Below are positions 26,642 through 35,400 of a DNA stretch of 64,000 nt, one piece after another. The translations under genes were made by a program, and so were the position numbers. Positions within the stretch are counted from its first letter, which is position 1, and every line of letters begins with the position of its first letter. Below the pieces are notes generated by a model. The model was not told the DNA's origin, searched no databases, and was given only the letters and a program-made list of their open reading frames with translations. Where the stretch lies: the NCBI GenBank assembly GCA_023138835.1, contig JAGLOP010000012.1:1-64000 (forward strand), read 5' to 3'. Source of the stretch: Arcobacteraceae bacterium (GTDB lineage: Bacteria > Campylobacterota > Campylobacteria > Campylobacterales > Arcobacteraceae).

Positions 26642-27586
26642 TTATTCTATTGTTTCATTTACAGTATCTACAAATTTCTTTTGAGCATCTACAAGTACTT
26701 TTTTAGATGGTGCATCTTTTATATCTAAAGAACTTATCCAGTTATAAACTGATGGAAATGCCATATGAACTTCAGCCGAACCTTTCTTTTTATACATATA
26801 AAATGTACAAGGTGCAAATGCACCAGCTTCAGGATGTGTTTTTGCTACTTCAAAAATCACTGGTATTTTACAAATTGAGTATGCATCAAAAAAATCATAT
26901 TTGTCCTGTTCAGCTTTTTGAAATGAATCTTTCAATTTATTAAAACCTGCTATTACAAAACCAACAGTTTCAAGTGAACCTTCTATCTCTTCTTGAAAAC
27001 TTTCTAACTCATCTTCAATATCTTTTGGTTTTATATCCATATCCCAATCCCATTTAAATCTAGTTACAAGTTCCCCTTCGGGTTTTAATATCTTATATGA
27101 TAGTTTTTCAAAGTGACCATTTGGTAAAGCTTTTTTAAGTACACTTTGCACAATCTTACTTAACTCAATCATATGTTTATTTGTTTTTGCAATGCCAGTA
27201 ACTTTTGCCATACCATCTAAAGATATAGATGAAACAGAGATATTATTTGAACCTTTATTTGTATATATTGACATACTAAGTGGTGAAATCAAAGCAGCAT
27301 CTGGATTAATTTTAATCAACTGCGATGCTAAATCCTCTTTATGAAGAACCATAAGATTATAAACTTTATGATTTGTTACTTTAAATTTTGAATCAAAAGC
27401 TCTATTCATATTATTATTAGTAGTTATATAAAAACCAGCATCTTTAAATGCTTTTTCAATTGTTTTTGGCGTTATTTTACCTTTTGAATTATCAGTTGTA
27501 TATATCTGAATATCTTGTACAGCGTTTGCCATTACTACAGTTCCTAATAATAGCACTGCAACTAAACTTTTTATTATTGCTTTCAT
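26642..27586 (-). CDS. exported protein with two DUF302-like domains
   Basis: This 314-aa protein has a signal peptide (SLVAVLLLGTVVMANA). The C-terminal half (VGFVIAGFNKLKDSFQKAEQDKYDFFDAYSICKIP and FAPCTFYMYKKKGS) resembles the DUF302 fold, and the N-terminal half looks like a diverged copy. DUF302 proteins often occur in Sox and other sulfur clusters with no proven function. It lies 26 bp after the MOSC gene in the sox-oriented run and ends at a terminator. Confidence 0.72.
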   Translation of the reverse strand: MKAIIKSLVAVLLLGTVVMANAVQDIQIYTTDNSKGKITPKTIEKAFKDAGFYITTNNNMNRAFDSKFKVTNHKVYNLMVLHKEDLASQLIKINPDAALISPLSMSIYTNKGSNNISVSSISLDGMAKVTGIAKTNKHMIELSKIVQSVLKKALPNGHFEKLSYKILKPEGELVTRFKWDWDMDIKPKDIEDELESFQEEIEGSLETVGFVIAGFNKLKDSFQKAEQDKYDFFDAYSICKIPVIFEVAKTHPEAGAFAPCTFYMYKKKGSAEVHMAFPSVYNWISSLDIKDAPSKKVLVDAQKKFVDTVNETIE

Positions 27587-27612
27587 TTTTTTCCTTTTTT
27601 ATCTGAAATTTA

Positions 27613-28059
27613 CTACTTATCTAAAAGATAAATAGCATCACCCTTACGAATATTTCCACCATTAATAACTTTTGCAAAGACACCTCTATGCTCTTTTAAA
27701 AGTTCTGGTAAATTTTTATCAACTTTTGCCAAACTTTTACATAAAGTACAATGTTGACTTATCTCTAAAATCACATCACCGATTATTAATCTAGAATTTT
27801 CCTCTAAATGATATGGGTTATAATCAATTAATATATTTTCACCTAATTGTCCATAATTCATATCAATATTATTTTGTGTAGACAAATCATAACTAGCCAT
27901 TGATGTAATCAAAACTGATCTTTGGACATTTTTACCATAAAACTTATCATTTTTCACACCATTTTCATCTAAATCAATATCAATTTTATTAGATCTGTTT
28001 AAATCACCTTTAATAGAAATAAACAATTCTAAAATTTTCCCAACTTTTTTACTTTGCAT
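27613..28059 (-). CDS. MOSC domain protein
   Basis: This 148-aa protein is a MOSC (molybdenum cofactor sulfurase C-terminal) domain. It shows YGKNVQRSVLITS, GQLGENILIDY and the cysteine motif ISQHCTLCKSLAKV, where one cysteine may carry sulfur or bind molybdenum cofactor. Its presence close to soxC, a molybdenum enzyme, is suggestive. A decayed second copy of this gene sits on the plus strand at 35.0-35.3 kb. The substrate is unknown. Confidence 0.85.
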   Translation of the reverse strand: MQSKKVGKILELFISIKGDLNRSNKIDIDLDENGVKNDKFYGKNVQRSVLITSMASYDLSTQNNIDMNYGQLGENILIDYNPYHLEENSRLIIGDVILEISQHCTLCKSLAKVDKNLPELLKEHRGVFAKVINGGNIRKGDAIYLLDK

Positions 28060-28089
28060 ATTATTACTATCAAGAATAGAGTTTATACT

Positions 28090-29202
28090 CTATTCTTCTT
28101 CCTCTTCATCATCATCTTCATCTTCATCATCTTCATCATCTTCATCATCACCATCATACATCTCTAGCTCTTCATAAGCTCTAAATACATTTCCTGGACT
28201 AAGAAGATAATACAAGTCTTTGTTTCTAAATTCTTCAAGAGTAACATGTTTTGTAATATCATCAGGATCAATCTCTTCTTCTATACCCTCTAGTACTCTA
28301 TCTTTAATATAAGTAAAATACTGTATAGATTCATCTGCACCCGTTTTATCTGTAATGAATCCATGTCCTGGAACTAAATGATTCCAATCTTTAGATTTTA
28401 TCGCTTTAAGTGCTTCAAGTTGACCGATAATCAAACCATCCCTATTTGAAGTAATTCTTCCATTCATAACAATATCACCAACTAAAACAACTTTGTCATC
28501 TGGTAAATACAAGAACCAATCATCTTCCGAGTGAGCATATCCAACCCTAACATATTCCATATTTATACCAGAAATTTTAAACTTGGTAGTTTCTTCAAAT
28601 GAATCATCAACCTTTACTAAGCTTGTTTTTCTAATAGCATCTTGATACAAAGCTTTAATCATCCTAGTTTGCATACCTGGGTATTTCTTCCCCTCAATCT
28701 CTCTTGGACCATAGTAGTTTACATTTATAGATTCTGGTCCTATAATATTAGCACCATGAACCTCTTTGTAATAGTTATTTCCTAGCCAATGGTCATCATG
28801 CTCATGACTAACAACTACACTTTCAACAGGCATGTCTGCTATCTCTTTCATTTTTGAATAAGCTTGTTCTGCAAATTTATATGAAGGTCCACTATCCCAA
28901 GCTATCCATGCAGTATCACCTTTAATATAACAACTGTTAGACATATCTCCAGCATTCTCTTTTGTTGGCATCTCCATAGCTCCAAAAAAACACCAAACTC
29001 TATCACTAACTTGTACTGGCTTTAAGTTATAATCCCAATCAGGACCACCACCATCTCTTGAAGCCACCCATTCATTAAGTATGAAGTTTCCATCTGCATC
29101 AAGCTTATGTGGCTTTTTAATTGTAACTGATTTATTAAAGATAAATGGCATTGATATTACAAATGCCACTATCAATAATAAAATACTTAATTTAATTTTC
29201 AT
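28090..29202 (-). CDS. SoxH-like metallo-beta-lactamase-fold hydrolase with acidic tail
   Basis: This 370-aa protein has an N-terminal membrane anchor or signal (LSILLLIVAFVISMPFIF) and a metallo-beta-lactamase fold with VVSHEHDDHWLGN (HxHxDH), HLVPGHGFI and VVLVGDIVMNG metal ligands. It resembles the hydrolases (SoxH type) in Sox clusters, thought to act on sulfur-carrier adducts or thioesters. The C-terminus is a run of about 24 residues that are almost all Asp or Glu, encoded by TCATCT-like repeats. It follows soxZ by 8 bp. Confidence 0.83.
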   Translation of the reverse strand: MKIKLSILLLIVAFVISMPFIFNKSVTIKKPHKLDADGNFILNEWVASRDGGGPDWDYNLKPVQVSDRVWCFFGAMEMPTKENAGDMSNSCYIKGDTAWIAWDSGPSYKFAEQAYSKMKEIADMPVESVVVSHEHDDHWLGNNYYKEVHGANIIGPESINVNYYGPREIEGKKYPGMQTRMIKALYQDAIRKTSLVKVDDSFEETTKFKISGINMEYVRVGYAHSEDDWFLYLPDDKVVLVGDIVMNGRITSNRDGLIIGQLEALKAIKSKDWNHLVPGHGFITDKTGADESIQYFTYIKDRVLEGIEEEIDPDDITKHVTLEEFRNKDLYYLLSPGNVFRAYEELEMYDGDDEDDEDDEDEDDDEEEEE

Positions 29203-29210
29203 AAGTATCC

Positions 29211-29516
29211 TTATTTAATTTTCTTTGAACCTGTTTGTGTTTTTCCATTGTTATCAGTAGTAGTAAACACTAGTTTGTCACCTTTTTTAGCACCGGTAAA
29301 GCTGAACTTAAGTAGTGGGTTTTCTGACATAAAACCACTCATATCCGCTTCAAATACTGTTTTCTTATTAACAGTAGCTACAATTCTTTTGATGTATTCA
29401 GGTTTAATTCCTTTTTTTTCAGCTTCTTCTTTATCAGCCATTAGACTTCTAAACATTGCTTTTACTTTAACAGTACCTTTTTTTACTTTTGCTTTAATCT
29501 TAAATTTTTTAGCCAT
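29211..29516 (-). CDS. soxZ: sulfur carrier subunit SoxZ
   Basis: This 101-aa protein is the partner of SoxY in the periplasmic carrier that holds sulfur intermediates during thiosulfate oxidation. The VKAMFRSLMADKEEAEKKG segment and C-terminal FTTTDNNGKTQTGSKKI match SoxZ. It has no signal peptide and would be exported with SoxY by the Tat system. It follows soxY by 59 bp. Confidence 0.94.
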   Translation of the reverse strand: MAKKFKIKAKVKKGTVKVKAMFRSLMADKEEAEKKGIKPEYIKRIVATVNKKTVFEADMSGFMSENPLLKFSFTGAKKGDKLVFTTTDNNGKTQTGSKKIK

Positions 29517-29575
29517 TTTTTTTCCTTTTATATTTTGTTTGTTTATTTTACTAATTGGGTATGTGAAAGGTTAAA

Positions 29576-30034
29576 TCAACCTCCACAACCACCAATAGAT
29601 ACATCTATCTCTTTAGCTGTAGTCAATAACTGACCATCTCTAGTTTTAGCTACGATTGTAACTACTGCAGTTTGTCTCATTTTAATTCTAAAAGAATAAT
29701 CTACTTTTTGCCCCTTAGGTACTGAGAATGCTATAGTAGTAGCTCTTGGATTTGCATCTTGGAAAAGTGCTATTGTTTCAATATCAAGTTTACTTGAAAG
29801 TGTAATAGGAATAGACCCACCATTTTCAGCAAGTTTAGGAGCTTTAAACTTAATAGCATCAGTTTTTTTCAATCCACCTGAACCAAACATCTCTTTAATC
29901 GCATCAGCAGATTTCTCTGCTTCCCATGCTTTTGGTTTTGTCTCTCTAAAGTTCGTTGCACTTAAACTTAATGGTGCAAATGCTGCTACAGCAAATACTG
30001 CTGTACCTACTTCTAAAAATTTTCTTCTATTCAT
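29576..30034 (-). CDS. soxY: sulfur carrier subunit SoxY
   Basis: This 152-aa protein begins with a Tat-type signal (MNRRKFLEVG) and ends in VSIGGCGG, the GGCGG swinging arm whose cysteine carries the sulfane and sulfone adducts in the Sox pathway. The terminal Gly-Gly is intact. It is placed between soxD and soxZ. A second soxYZ pair normally accompanies soxXAB elsewhere in Campylobacterota genomes; that is not in this window. Confidence 0.96.
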   Translation of the reverse strand: MNRRKFLEVGTAVFAVAAFAPLSLSATNFRETKPKAWEAEKSADAIKEMFGSGGLKKTDAIKFKAPKLAENGGSIPITLSSKLDIETIALFQDANPRATTIAFSVPKGQKVDYSFRIKMRQTAVVTIVAKTRDGQLLTTAKEIDVSIGGCGG

Positions 30035-30059
30035 TTTATTTTCCTTTTATTTAATTTTG

Positions 30060-31235
30060 TTAATGTTTTTTCTTACTTAAATCTATCATATATTCAACTA
30101 TTAACTTAACATCAGATGGTAGTAAATCTTCATTACCACCTTTTGCAGGCATTCCACCTACACCATTGATAGAGTTATAAAGAATTTTATCAAAACCTTT
30201 TTCTCTTACTTCTACCCAAGCATCTACATCTCCAACAGCTGGAGCACCCATATTATCAGTTGCATGACAAAGTTTACAAGACTCGTTATACATCTTTTCA
30301 CCCTTAGAGATTGTTTTATCTTCTATTTCAGGTGGTAGATCTCTAACAGTTGAGTATGGAGGTACTACATCTGACATCTCATACTTAATTTCCACTACAG
30401 AAGCTTCAGTTTTACCATCTATGCCACCAGGATCTTTACAATTAGTCATACATCTTGTACCAGCACCAATATTTTTAGCACGATCTGCAAAAAATGATCT
30501 TAAATTTTCTTGAGCATCAGGACCATCGATATTTGGATAAAAGCCATCTCTATTTGCTAGAACTACTTTTGATAGTTTTTTAGCATCTAAAACATACTCA
30601 TCATCCATCTCAACGCCATCAATTGTTATTTCATTTTGAGCCAGTAAATAAGCTGTAATAGCATAAGTTTCACTGTTTGTTAAACTCTTAGGAGTTGCAT
30701 ATGGCATAGCATCTCTGATATATGTAAAAAGTGTAGTAGCTACTGGCCAATATGTACCAACAGTTCTTTTTGGTGCATCCACATTTCCATAAACTCTCTG
30801 ATTCTTAAGAGTTATTACAATTCCATTTTTATCTTTAGATTGATTACCACCAGCTAGTTGTGGATAACCATTTCCTCCACCACCAAAGTCACCGTGACAA
30901 GATGCACATTGTGCTTCATAAAGTTCATCACCCTCTTCAACTGAACCAGAACCCGCTGGTAAACCTGTACCATCAGGCAATGCGTCTATATCCCATGCTT
31001 TAATCTCGTTTGCAGTTGCTGCTCGTCCAAAGCTAACACCTTTAGTACTTTGTTCATTATAACGATATGCAGTTTCAACTCCATTTGCTCTTACATAAGT
31101 AACACCGCCATCAATAGCAGTCTTATTTTTAATTTTATATACACCTACAGGAGATGATGAAGCACCAAACACTAAAGTTGAACTTAGTGCTACAGTTGCC
31201 GCAATACCTAATATTTTATGATCTAACTTGAACAT
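30060..31235 (-). CDS. soxD: SoxD-like dihaem cytochrome c
   Basis: I start at the ATG at 31235 because AAGGAGGAG lies just upstream inside soxC; the track start 20 codons earlier is out of line with the signal peptide (ILGIAATVALSSTLVFG). The 391-aa product has haem motifs CASCH (near residue 110) and CKLCH near the C-terminus. A further CMTNC pair may form a disulfide. SoxD is the electron-accepting subunit of the SoxCD sulfur dehydrogenase. It overlaps soxC by 20 nt. Confidence 0.86.
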   Translation of the reverse strand: MFKLDHKILGIAATVALSSTLVFGASSSPVGVYKIKNKTAIDGGVTYVRANGVETAYRYNEQSTKGVSFGRAATANEIKAWDIDALPDGTGLPAGSGSVEEGDELYEAQCASCHGDFGGGGNGYPQLAGGNQSKDKNGIVITLKNQRVYGNVDAPKRTVGTYWPVATTLFTYIRDAMPYATPKSLTNSETYAITAYLLAQNEITIDGVEMDDEYVLDAKKLSKVVLANRDGFYPNIDGPDAQENLRSFFADRAKNIGAGTRCMTNCKDPGGIDGKTEASVVEIKYEMSDVVPPYSTVRDLPPEIEDKTISKGEKMYNESCKLCHATDNMGAPAVGDVDAWVEVREKGFDKILYNSINGVGGMPAKGGNEDLLPSDVKLIVEYMIDLSKKKH

Positions 31236-32514
31236 TTGTAACTCCTCCTTTGGCATCAACAGCCCATGTGTGTATAGCATTTCTATGATAAACACCTTCT
31301 ACACCAACTATAGCTTTTTCTTGATTCACAGTAGGCTGAACATTATCAGAGTCATCATAAGAACGACTTTGTAGTAATAATGGCTTACCTTCATATCTGT
31401 ACATATAAGAGAACCTTGTCCAAGCTTTTGGAAGCACTAAACCTTTAAGAGATGCCTCTACCCAGTTCTTACCACCATCAAAGCTAATATCAACACCTTT
31501 AACAGTTCCGTGTCCAGTCCATGCTAAACCTTCTATTTCAACTAAATCACCTACATTAAGATCAGTCCATGGAACTTCAGGACAGGGTGAAGTAATAATA
31601 GAGTTTGTTTCAAGAGCATAAAAGTGTTGGATAGCTTTACCACTTGCAGTTAAAGCAGTATATTTAGAAGTTTCTTCTTTTGCATACCATGGTTTGTCAC
31701 CAAATTCTAATCTTTTTAACCATTTAACACATAAGTTAGCTTCCCAACCCGGTGCCATTAAACGAACTGGATAACCTTGCTCATCACGAAGTGCTTCACC
31801 ATTTTGTGCATATACTAACATACAATCATCAAGAACTTTTTCAACAGGAAGAGTTCTACTCATCTCAGAACCATCACTACCCTCAGCAAGCATCCACTTA
31901 GCTGTTGGTTTAAGACCAAGTTCATTAAGAATAGTACTTAGACGAACACCTGTCCACTCAGAACAACTCATCATACCTCTAGCAAACTGTAAGGAACCAA
32001 ACTGTGGACCTTTCCACTCAGCAGCACCATTTGATGGGCATTCTAAGAATAGAGTTTTAGTTTCACTTGGATATCTTTTAAGTTGATCTAATGTAAGAAC
32101 AATTGTCTTTTCAACAAGACCGTGAATCATAAGTCTAAACTTATTTGGGTCAATGTGAGCTACACCATTGTGAGTACGAGTAAAGTGTAAACCACTTGGA
32201 GTAATAATACCTTTTTGCTCATGTAGTGGTGTCATAGAGATTGCAGCATGCATATCCCCAGCTGACGACATTAATGCCGATGTTCTTCTAACAACATTAT
32301 GCTCGTACTTTGATGGTAATCCATAAGGATTATAGTTACATTCATCTCCTAAAGTTGTCCCCCATTTAGTATGATGCATAATATTTTCATCGTCTGCAAG
32401 TAGTGTAGACGGTGCTAGAATACTAGCAGCGGCTACAGCACTTACGGACGCAGATTTCTTAAAAAAATCTCTTCTGCTAACAGATGTCAATTCTTCACTT
32501 GGTAATTTACCCAT
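31216..32514 (-). CDS. soxC: sulfane dehydrogenase molybdenum subunit SoxC
   Basis: This 432-aa protein has a Tat signal (SRRDFFKKSASVSA) and a sulfite-oxidase-type molybdopterin domain. The molybdenum-ligating cysteine is in FLECPSNGAAEW. GVRLSTILNELGL and the C-terminal dimerisation domain (GVDISFDGGKNWVEASL) also fit. SoxC removes six electrons from the SoxY-bound sulfane. It is the start of a coupled soxCDYZ order. Confidence 0.92.
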   Translation of the reverse strand: MGKLPSEELTSVSRRDFFKKSASVSAVAAASILAPSTLLADDENIMHHTKWGTTLGDECNYNPYGLPSKYEHNVVRRTSALMSSAGDMHAAISMTPLHEQKGIITPSGLHFTRTHNGVAHIDPNKFRLMIHGLVEKTIVLTLDQLKRYPSETKTLFLECPSNGAAEWKGPQFGSLQFARGMMSCSEWTGVRLSTILNELGLKPTAKWMLAEGSDGSEMSRTLPVEKVLDDCMLVYAQNGEALRDEQGYPVRLMAPGWEANLCVKWLKRLEFGDKPWYAKEETSKYTALTASGKAIQHFYALETNSIITSPCPEVPWTDLNVGDLVEIEGLAWTGHGTVKGVDISFDGGKNWVEASLKGLVLPKAWTRFSYMYRYEGKPLLLQSRSYDDSDNVQPTVNQEKAIVGVEGVYHRNAIHTWAVDAKGGVTNVQVRS

Positions 32515-32528
32515 ATTTTCTCCTTTTA

Positions 32529-32981
32529 TTAAGATGGTTGTGTTATCTCTTGGATAACATCTTCTTTTAATTCAATTATAAGCTCTTGCTTTTTAAGGGC
32601 TAGAGCTTTTAAAATCTCTTCCCCAACAACTTCTCTATCTTGCCATTGAGATTCTTCATGAATATCAAAAAGCTTCTTAAAATAATCATAGTGACTATCA
32701 CCGCTAGTAACTTTAAAAAAATAAAACCTAAAAAAACCTATATCATTGATACTGTTTATTGCAAATTTTTTACCGATACTACTTGGATATACTTCCTTCT
32801 TTATCCAATCTATAAAAAAATCAGACTCTTTAAACCAATTATACAAATGTAAATCTGTATTTTTTAGAAGATTGTAAGTCTTCTCTTGCTCCTCATCTAT
32901 CTCTAAAAGATAGATATTTTCATCCAGTTCAAATTTATCTAGAACTTCATCATAAGTAACTAGTTCAAATTTTATTTGCAT
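32529..32981 (-). CDS. unknown protein in the Sox cluster
   Basis: This 150-aa protein is not in a family I recognise. It has no signal peptide and is rich in Glu, Lys and aromatic residues. It begins FELVTYDEVLDKFELDENIYLLEID and has a central aromatic FFRFYFFKVTSGDSHYDYF segment; the C-terminal 40 residues look helical. It lies 14 bp before soxC and 23 bp after the SQR-like gene, so it is probably in the operon. A cytoplasmic maturation or chaperone role for the Tat-exported SoxC or SQR-like protein is only a guess. Confidence 0.55.
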   Translation of the reverse strand: MQIKFELVTYDEVLDKFELDENIYLLEIDEEQEKTYNLLKNTDLHLYNWFKESDFFIDWIKKEVYPSSIGKKFAINSINDIGFFRFYFFKVTSGDSHYDYFKKLFDIHEESQWQDREVVGEEILKALALKKQELIIELKEDVIQEITQPS

Positions 32982-33004
32982 ACATAAATCCCAAACATAA
33001 AATA

Positions 33005-34474
33005 TTATGCTTTACCAGAAAGCATACCGTACATAGTCATAGGCTTAAGTGCATATACTTTCATCAACCAAAATATCCATCTCTCAACCAATGGATCAAG
33101 TGGAAATGATGGTGTAGGTTTAACAGTCCAGTCAAACTCAGCAAGCATCACTGTACCAATACCTGTTATTAATGGACAAACAGTATATCCCTCATATTTA
33201 GCTGTAAGTTTTTTACCTTCCATTAGAGCAACAAGATTTTTTACAAGAACTTTATATTGTTTTCTAACACTTCCACCCGTTTTACCCATAGGTACTTGAG
33301 CAATATCACCAATTGCAAATATATTTTTAAATTTTATATGTTGAAGAGTCTCTTTATTTACCGGTACCCAACCTGCAGCTGAACCTATATCAGATTCTCC
33401 TATCTCTCTTGGAGCTATTTGTGGTGGAGTTACATGTAAAAAGTCATATGGAACTCTTAGTTTTTCATGCTTAGCAATAACCTCAAAATCTTTCATCATA
33501 GGATCCCATGGACCTTTTTCTTGCCATTTAGAATCAAAAACAGCAATTTTATTTTCAACATCTACTTCGACTAGATTATGTCTATAATGCCATTCAAAGC
33601 CTTCTCTTTTAAACTGTTCTACTATAGCATCATGATACTCGGGAACACCAAACATTTTTCCACCATTTGGATAAAATACAAGCTGGGCATTTTTTCTTGC
33701 ACCCTCTTCTTTTAGTCTAGAGTTAGTAAGATACATAATTTTCTTTGGCGCTCCACCACATTTAATTGGTGTATTTGTATCAGTAAAAATAAATTTAGTT
33801 TTTTTACCACTTTTTGCTTGAGCTATATACTTTTGCATCTGCTCCCAAGTTTTAGTAGCACCTTGGGCAGTATATATAGAACATATACCATTGTCACCCA
33901 AAGCCTTAAGAAGTTTTGAATTATCACCAGATGAATAAGCACGACCTGCTGATTCTAAACCTTTAATAGCTTCAAAATTAAGTTGTAAACCAGTAGCAAC
34001 AATTAAATAGTCATAAGAAATAACTTGACCTTTAGCTGTTGTCAGCTTATTGTTCATAGGATCAAAAGCTATTGCTCTATCTTCGATAAGTTTTACACCG
34101 TCGGGCACAAAATCATCTCTATTATAAGCTATATCATCCTCATCCCATATACCAGCACCAATCAGCGTTTGTCCTGGCTGATAAGACACAGATAATTTTT
34201 CTGGCTCTATAACTGTAATATCAGGATTTTTCAAGTTTAGAGTTAATCTAGCAGCAGTTGACATACCAGCAAGGCCGCCACCTACAATTACTATTTTTCC
34301 TTTAGCCTTAGAAGTAGTTGTAGCTTCAGTTGAAGCTGAAGCATTAGTAGCACCACCCATTAAAAGAGTTGCAGAAACACCTGCTAATTTCATAGCATCT
34401 CTTCTGCTCATCCCCTTTGAAGATAAATCTTTATCCATCTGCACTAACATATTATCAATATATTTATTATCCAT
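33005..34474 (-). CDS. SQR-like FAD-dependent oxidoreductase
   Basis: This 489-aa protein has a Tat signal (SRRDAMKLAGVSATLL), an FAD-binding GxGxxG (KIVIVGGGLAGMSTAARL) and the IFAIGDIAQVPMGKTGGSVRKQ motif. The cysteines in TPIKCGGAPKKI and TVCPLI match those of sulfide:quinone oxidoreductases. The C-terminal RWIFWLMKVYALKPM helices could attach it to the membrane. The expected product is polysulfide from sulfide, delivering electrons to quinone or to the adjacent cytochrome c. It is second in the sox-oriented run. Confidence 0.78.
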   Translation of the reverse strand: MDNKYIDNMLVQMDKDLSSKGMSRRDAMKLAGVSATLLMGGATNASASTEATTTSKAKGKIVIVGGGLAGMSTAARLTLNLKNPDITVIEPEKLSVSYQPGQTLIGAGIWDEDDIAYNRDDFVPDGVKLIEDRAIAFDPMNNKLTTAKGQVISYDYLIVATGLQLNFEAIKGLESAGRAYSSGDNSKLLKALGDNGICSIYTAQGATKTWEQMQKYIAQAKSGKKTKFIFTDTNTPIKCGGAPKKIMYLTNSRLKEEGARKNAQLVFYPNGGKMFGVPEYHDAIVEQFKREGFEWHYRHNLVEVDVENKIAVFDSKWQEKGPWDPMMKDFEVIAKHEKLRVPYDFLHVTPPQIAPREIGESDIGSAAGWVPVNKETLQHIKFKNIFAIGDIAQVPMGKTGGSVRKQYKVLVKNLVALMEGKKLTAKYEGYTVCPLITGIGTVMLAEFDWTVKPTPSFPLDPLVERWIFWLMKVYALKPMTMYGMLSGKA

Positions 34475-34494
34475 AATTATCCTTTTATACTTAC

Positions 34495-34872
34495 TTATTT
34501 TAAACTATTAACATATTTAGCAACGGCGTCAATTTCATCCCAAGAAAGATCAGTTGTTACACTTCTCATCATAGCACCATAACCATATTTGTTAAGAGGT
34601 TGATAATTTTTACTTTTAATTCCACCTCTGTAATCTTTCAGTTCCTTTGCTAATTTATCTGTATCCATACCAGTAATTTTAGAATATGTAACTCTTGCAG
34701 ACCCTTTATAGCTGGTCTGTTTACCGTTATCTCCATGACAAGTTGCACATTGTCTTTCATAAATCACTTTGCCATTTGCTGGCAATAATAAACCACTTTT
34801 ATATACTGATGCACTATTAGATGCAATTAAAGCAACACCCGATAAGAGCATAGAAAATATAACTTTTTTCAT
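34495..34872 (-). CDS. small monohaem cytochrome c
   Basis: This 125-aa protein has a signal peptide (VIFSMLLSGVALIAS) and one haem motif (CATCHGDNGK). A YGYGAMMRSV methionine supplies a likely sixth ligand. It is the first gene of the sulfur-oxidation run, 20 bp before the SQR-like gene, and may accept electrons from that flavoprotein or from SoxCD. The upstream region carries a 15-bp dyad. Confidence 0.87.
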   Translation of the reverse strand: MKKVIFSMLLSGVALIASNSASVYKSGLLLPANGKVIYERQCATCHGDNGKQTSYKGSARVTYSKITGMDTDKLAKELKDYRGGIKSKNYQPLNKYGYGAMMRSVTTDLSWDEIDAVAKYVNSLK

Positions 34873-34925
34873 GTTTAAACCTCACAATTGTTTTATAAGC
34901 TGTTTTAATTGTACATTTGCCGAAC

Positions 34926-34940
34926 TTAAGTCATACTTAA
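34926..34940. promoter_or_regulatory. palindrome upstream of the sulfur-oxidation operon
   Basis: TTAAGT-CAT-ACTTAA is a perfect 6-3-6 dyad lying about 54 nt before the cytochrome c start codon, the head of the Sox-region operon. It is a candidate operator. No regulator gene is in the cluster, and short AT-rich dyads occur by chance, so support is limited. Confidence 0.35.
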
Positions 34941-35042
34941 AATATCATTATTTTTTCTTATGTATCTCATAAAATAACTATAAGTTTTTCATATAATATT
35001 CTTTTAATAGATTTAATTTATTCTTATAACTCTAATTAATAA

Positions 35043-35302
35043 AATTATAAAAAAATTTATGCTAAAAAGATACAAATATCAGCATTAATCGTATCAAGTG
35101 ATAATTGTAAATTAACTAAAGGAAATAATATTTATATAAATTATAAATAATTATGTAAAAATATCCTAATTAGCGATGTCATTTTAGAGATAAATAAAAA
35201 ATGTACTTTGTGCAAAAGCTTGGCAAAAGCGGAAAAAATATTCCTAAACTTTTACAAGATAACAGAGGAATCTTTGCAAAAGTTATTATTTTTGGACTAT
35301 AA
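35043..35302 (+). pseudogene. decayed MOSC-domain gene fragment
   Basis: Translation on the plus strand gives YAKKIQISALIVSS, then GNNIYINYK, a stop, ILISDVILEINKKCTLCKSLAKA, and after a frameshift KNIPKLLQDNRGIFAKVI. These align in order with the intact MOSC protein at 27.6-28.1 kb (YGKNVQRSVLITS, GENILIDYN, IIGDVILEISQHCTLCKSLAK, KNLPELLKEHRGVFAKVI). At least one in-frame stop, a frameshift and a missing N-terminus show that it is dead. It lies in the otherwise geneless 528-bp gap 34873-35400. Confidence 0.8.
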
Positions 35303-35332
35303 AATAAAACGATAATATTTATATCTTATAAG

Positions 35333-35362
35333 CTAATTGCCGACTCTTTTAAAAGTTCTTTA
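35333..35362 (-). other. 30-bp match to the 3' part of dxs
   Basis: CTAATTGCC(G/A)ACTCTTTTAA and the next ten bases match dxs at 37910-37939 in 28 of 30 positions and in the same orientation; the minus-strand translation KELLKESAIS echoes KELLKELAIS in Dxs. With the adjacent MOSC remnant it suggests a scar of past rearrangement. The match is short and no wider homology was seen. Confidence 0.4.
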
Positions 35363-35400
35363 GTTATAATTTATAAAAAATTAAAAGTATGGTATAAAAA

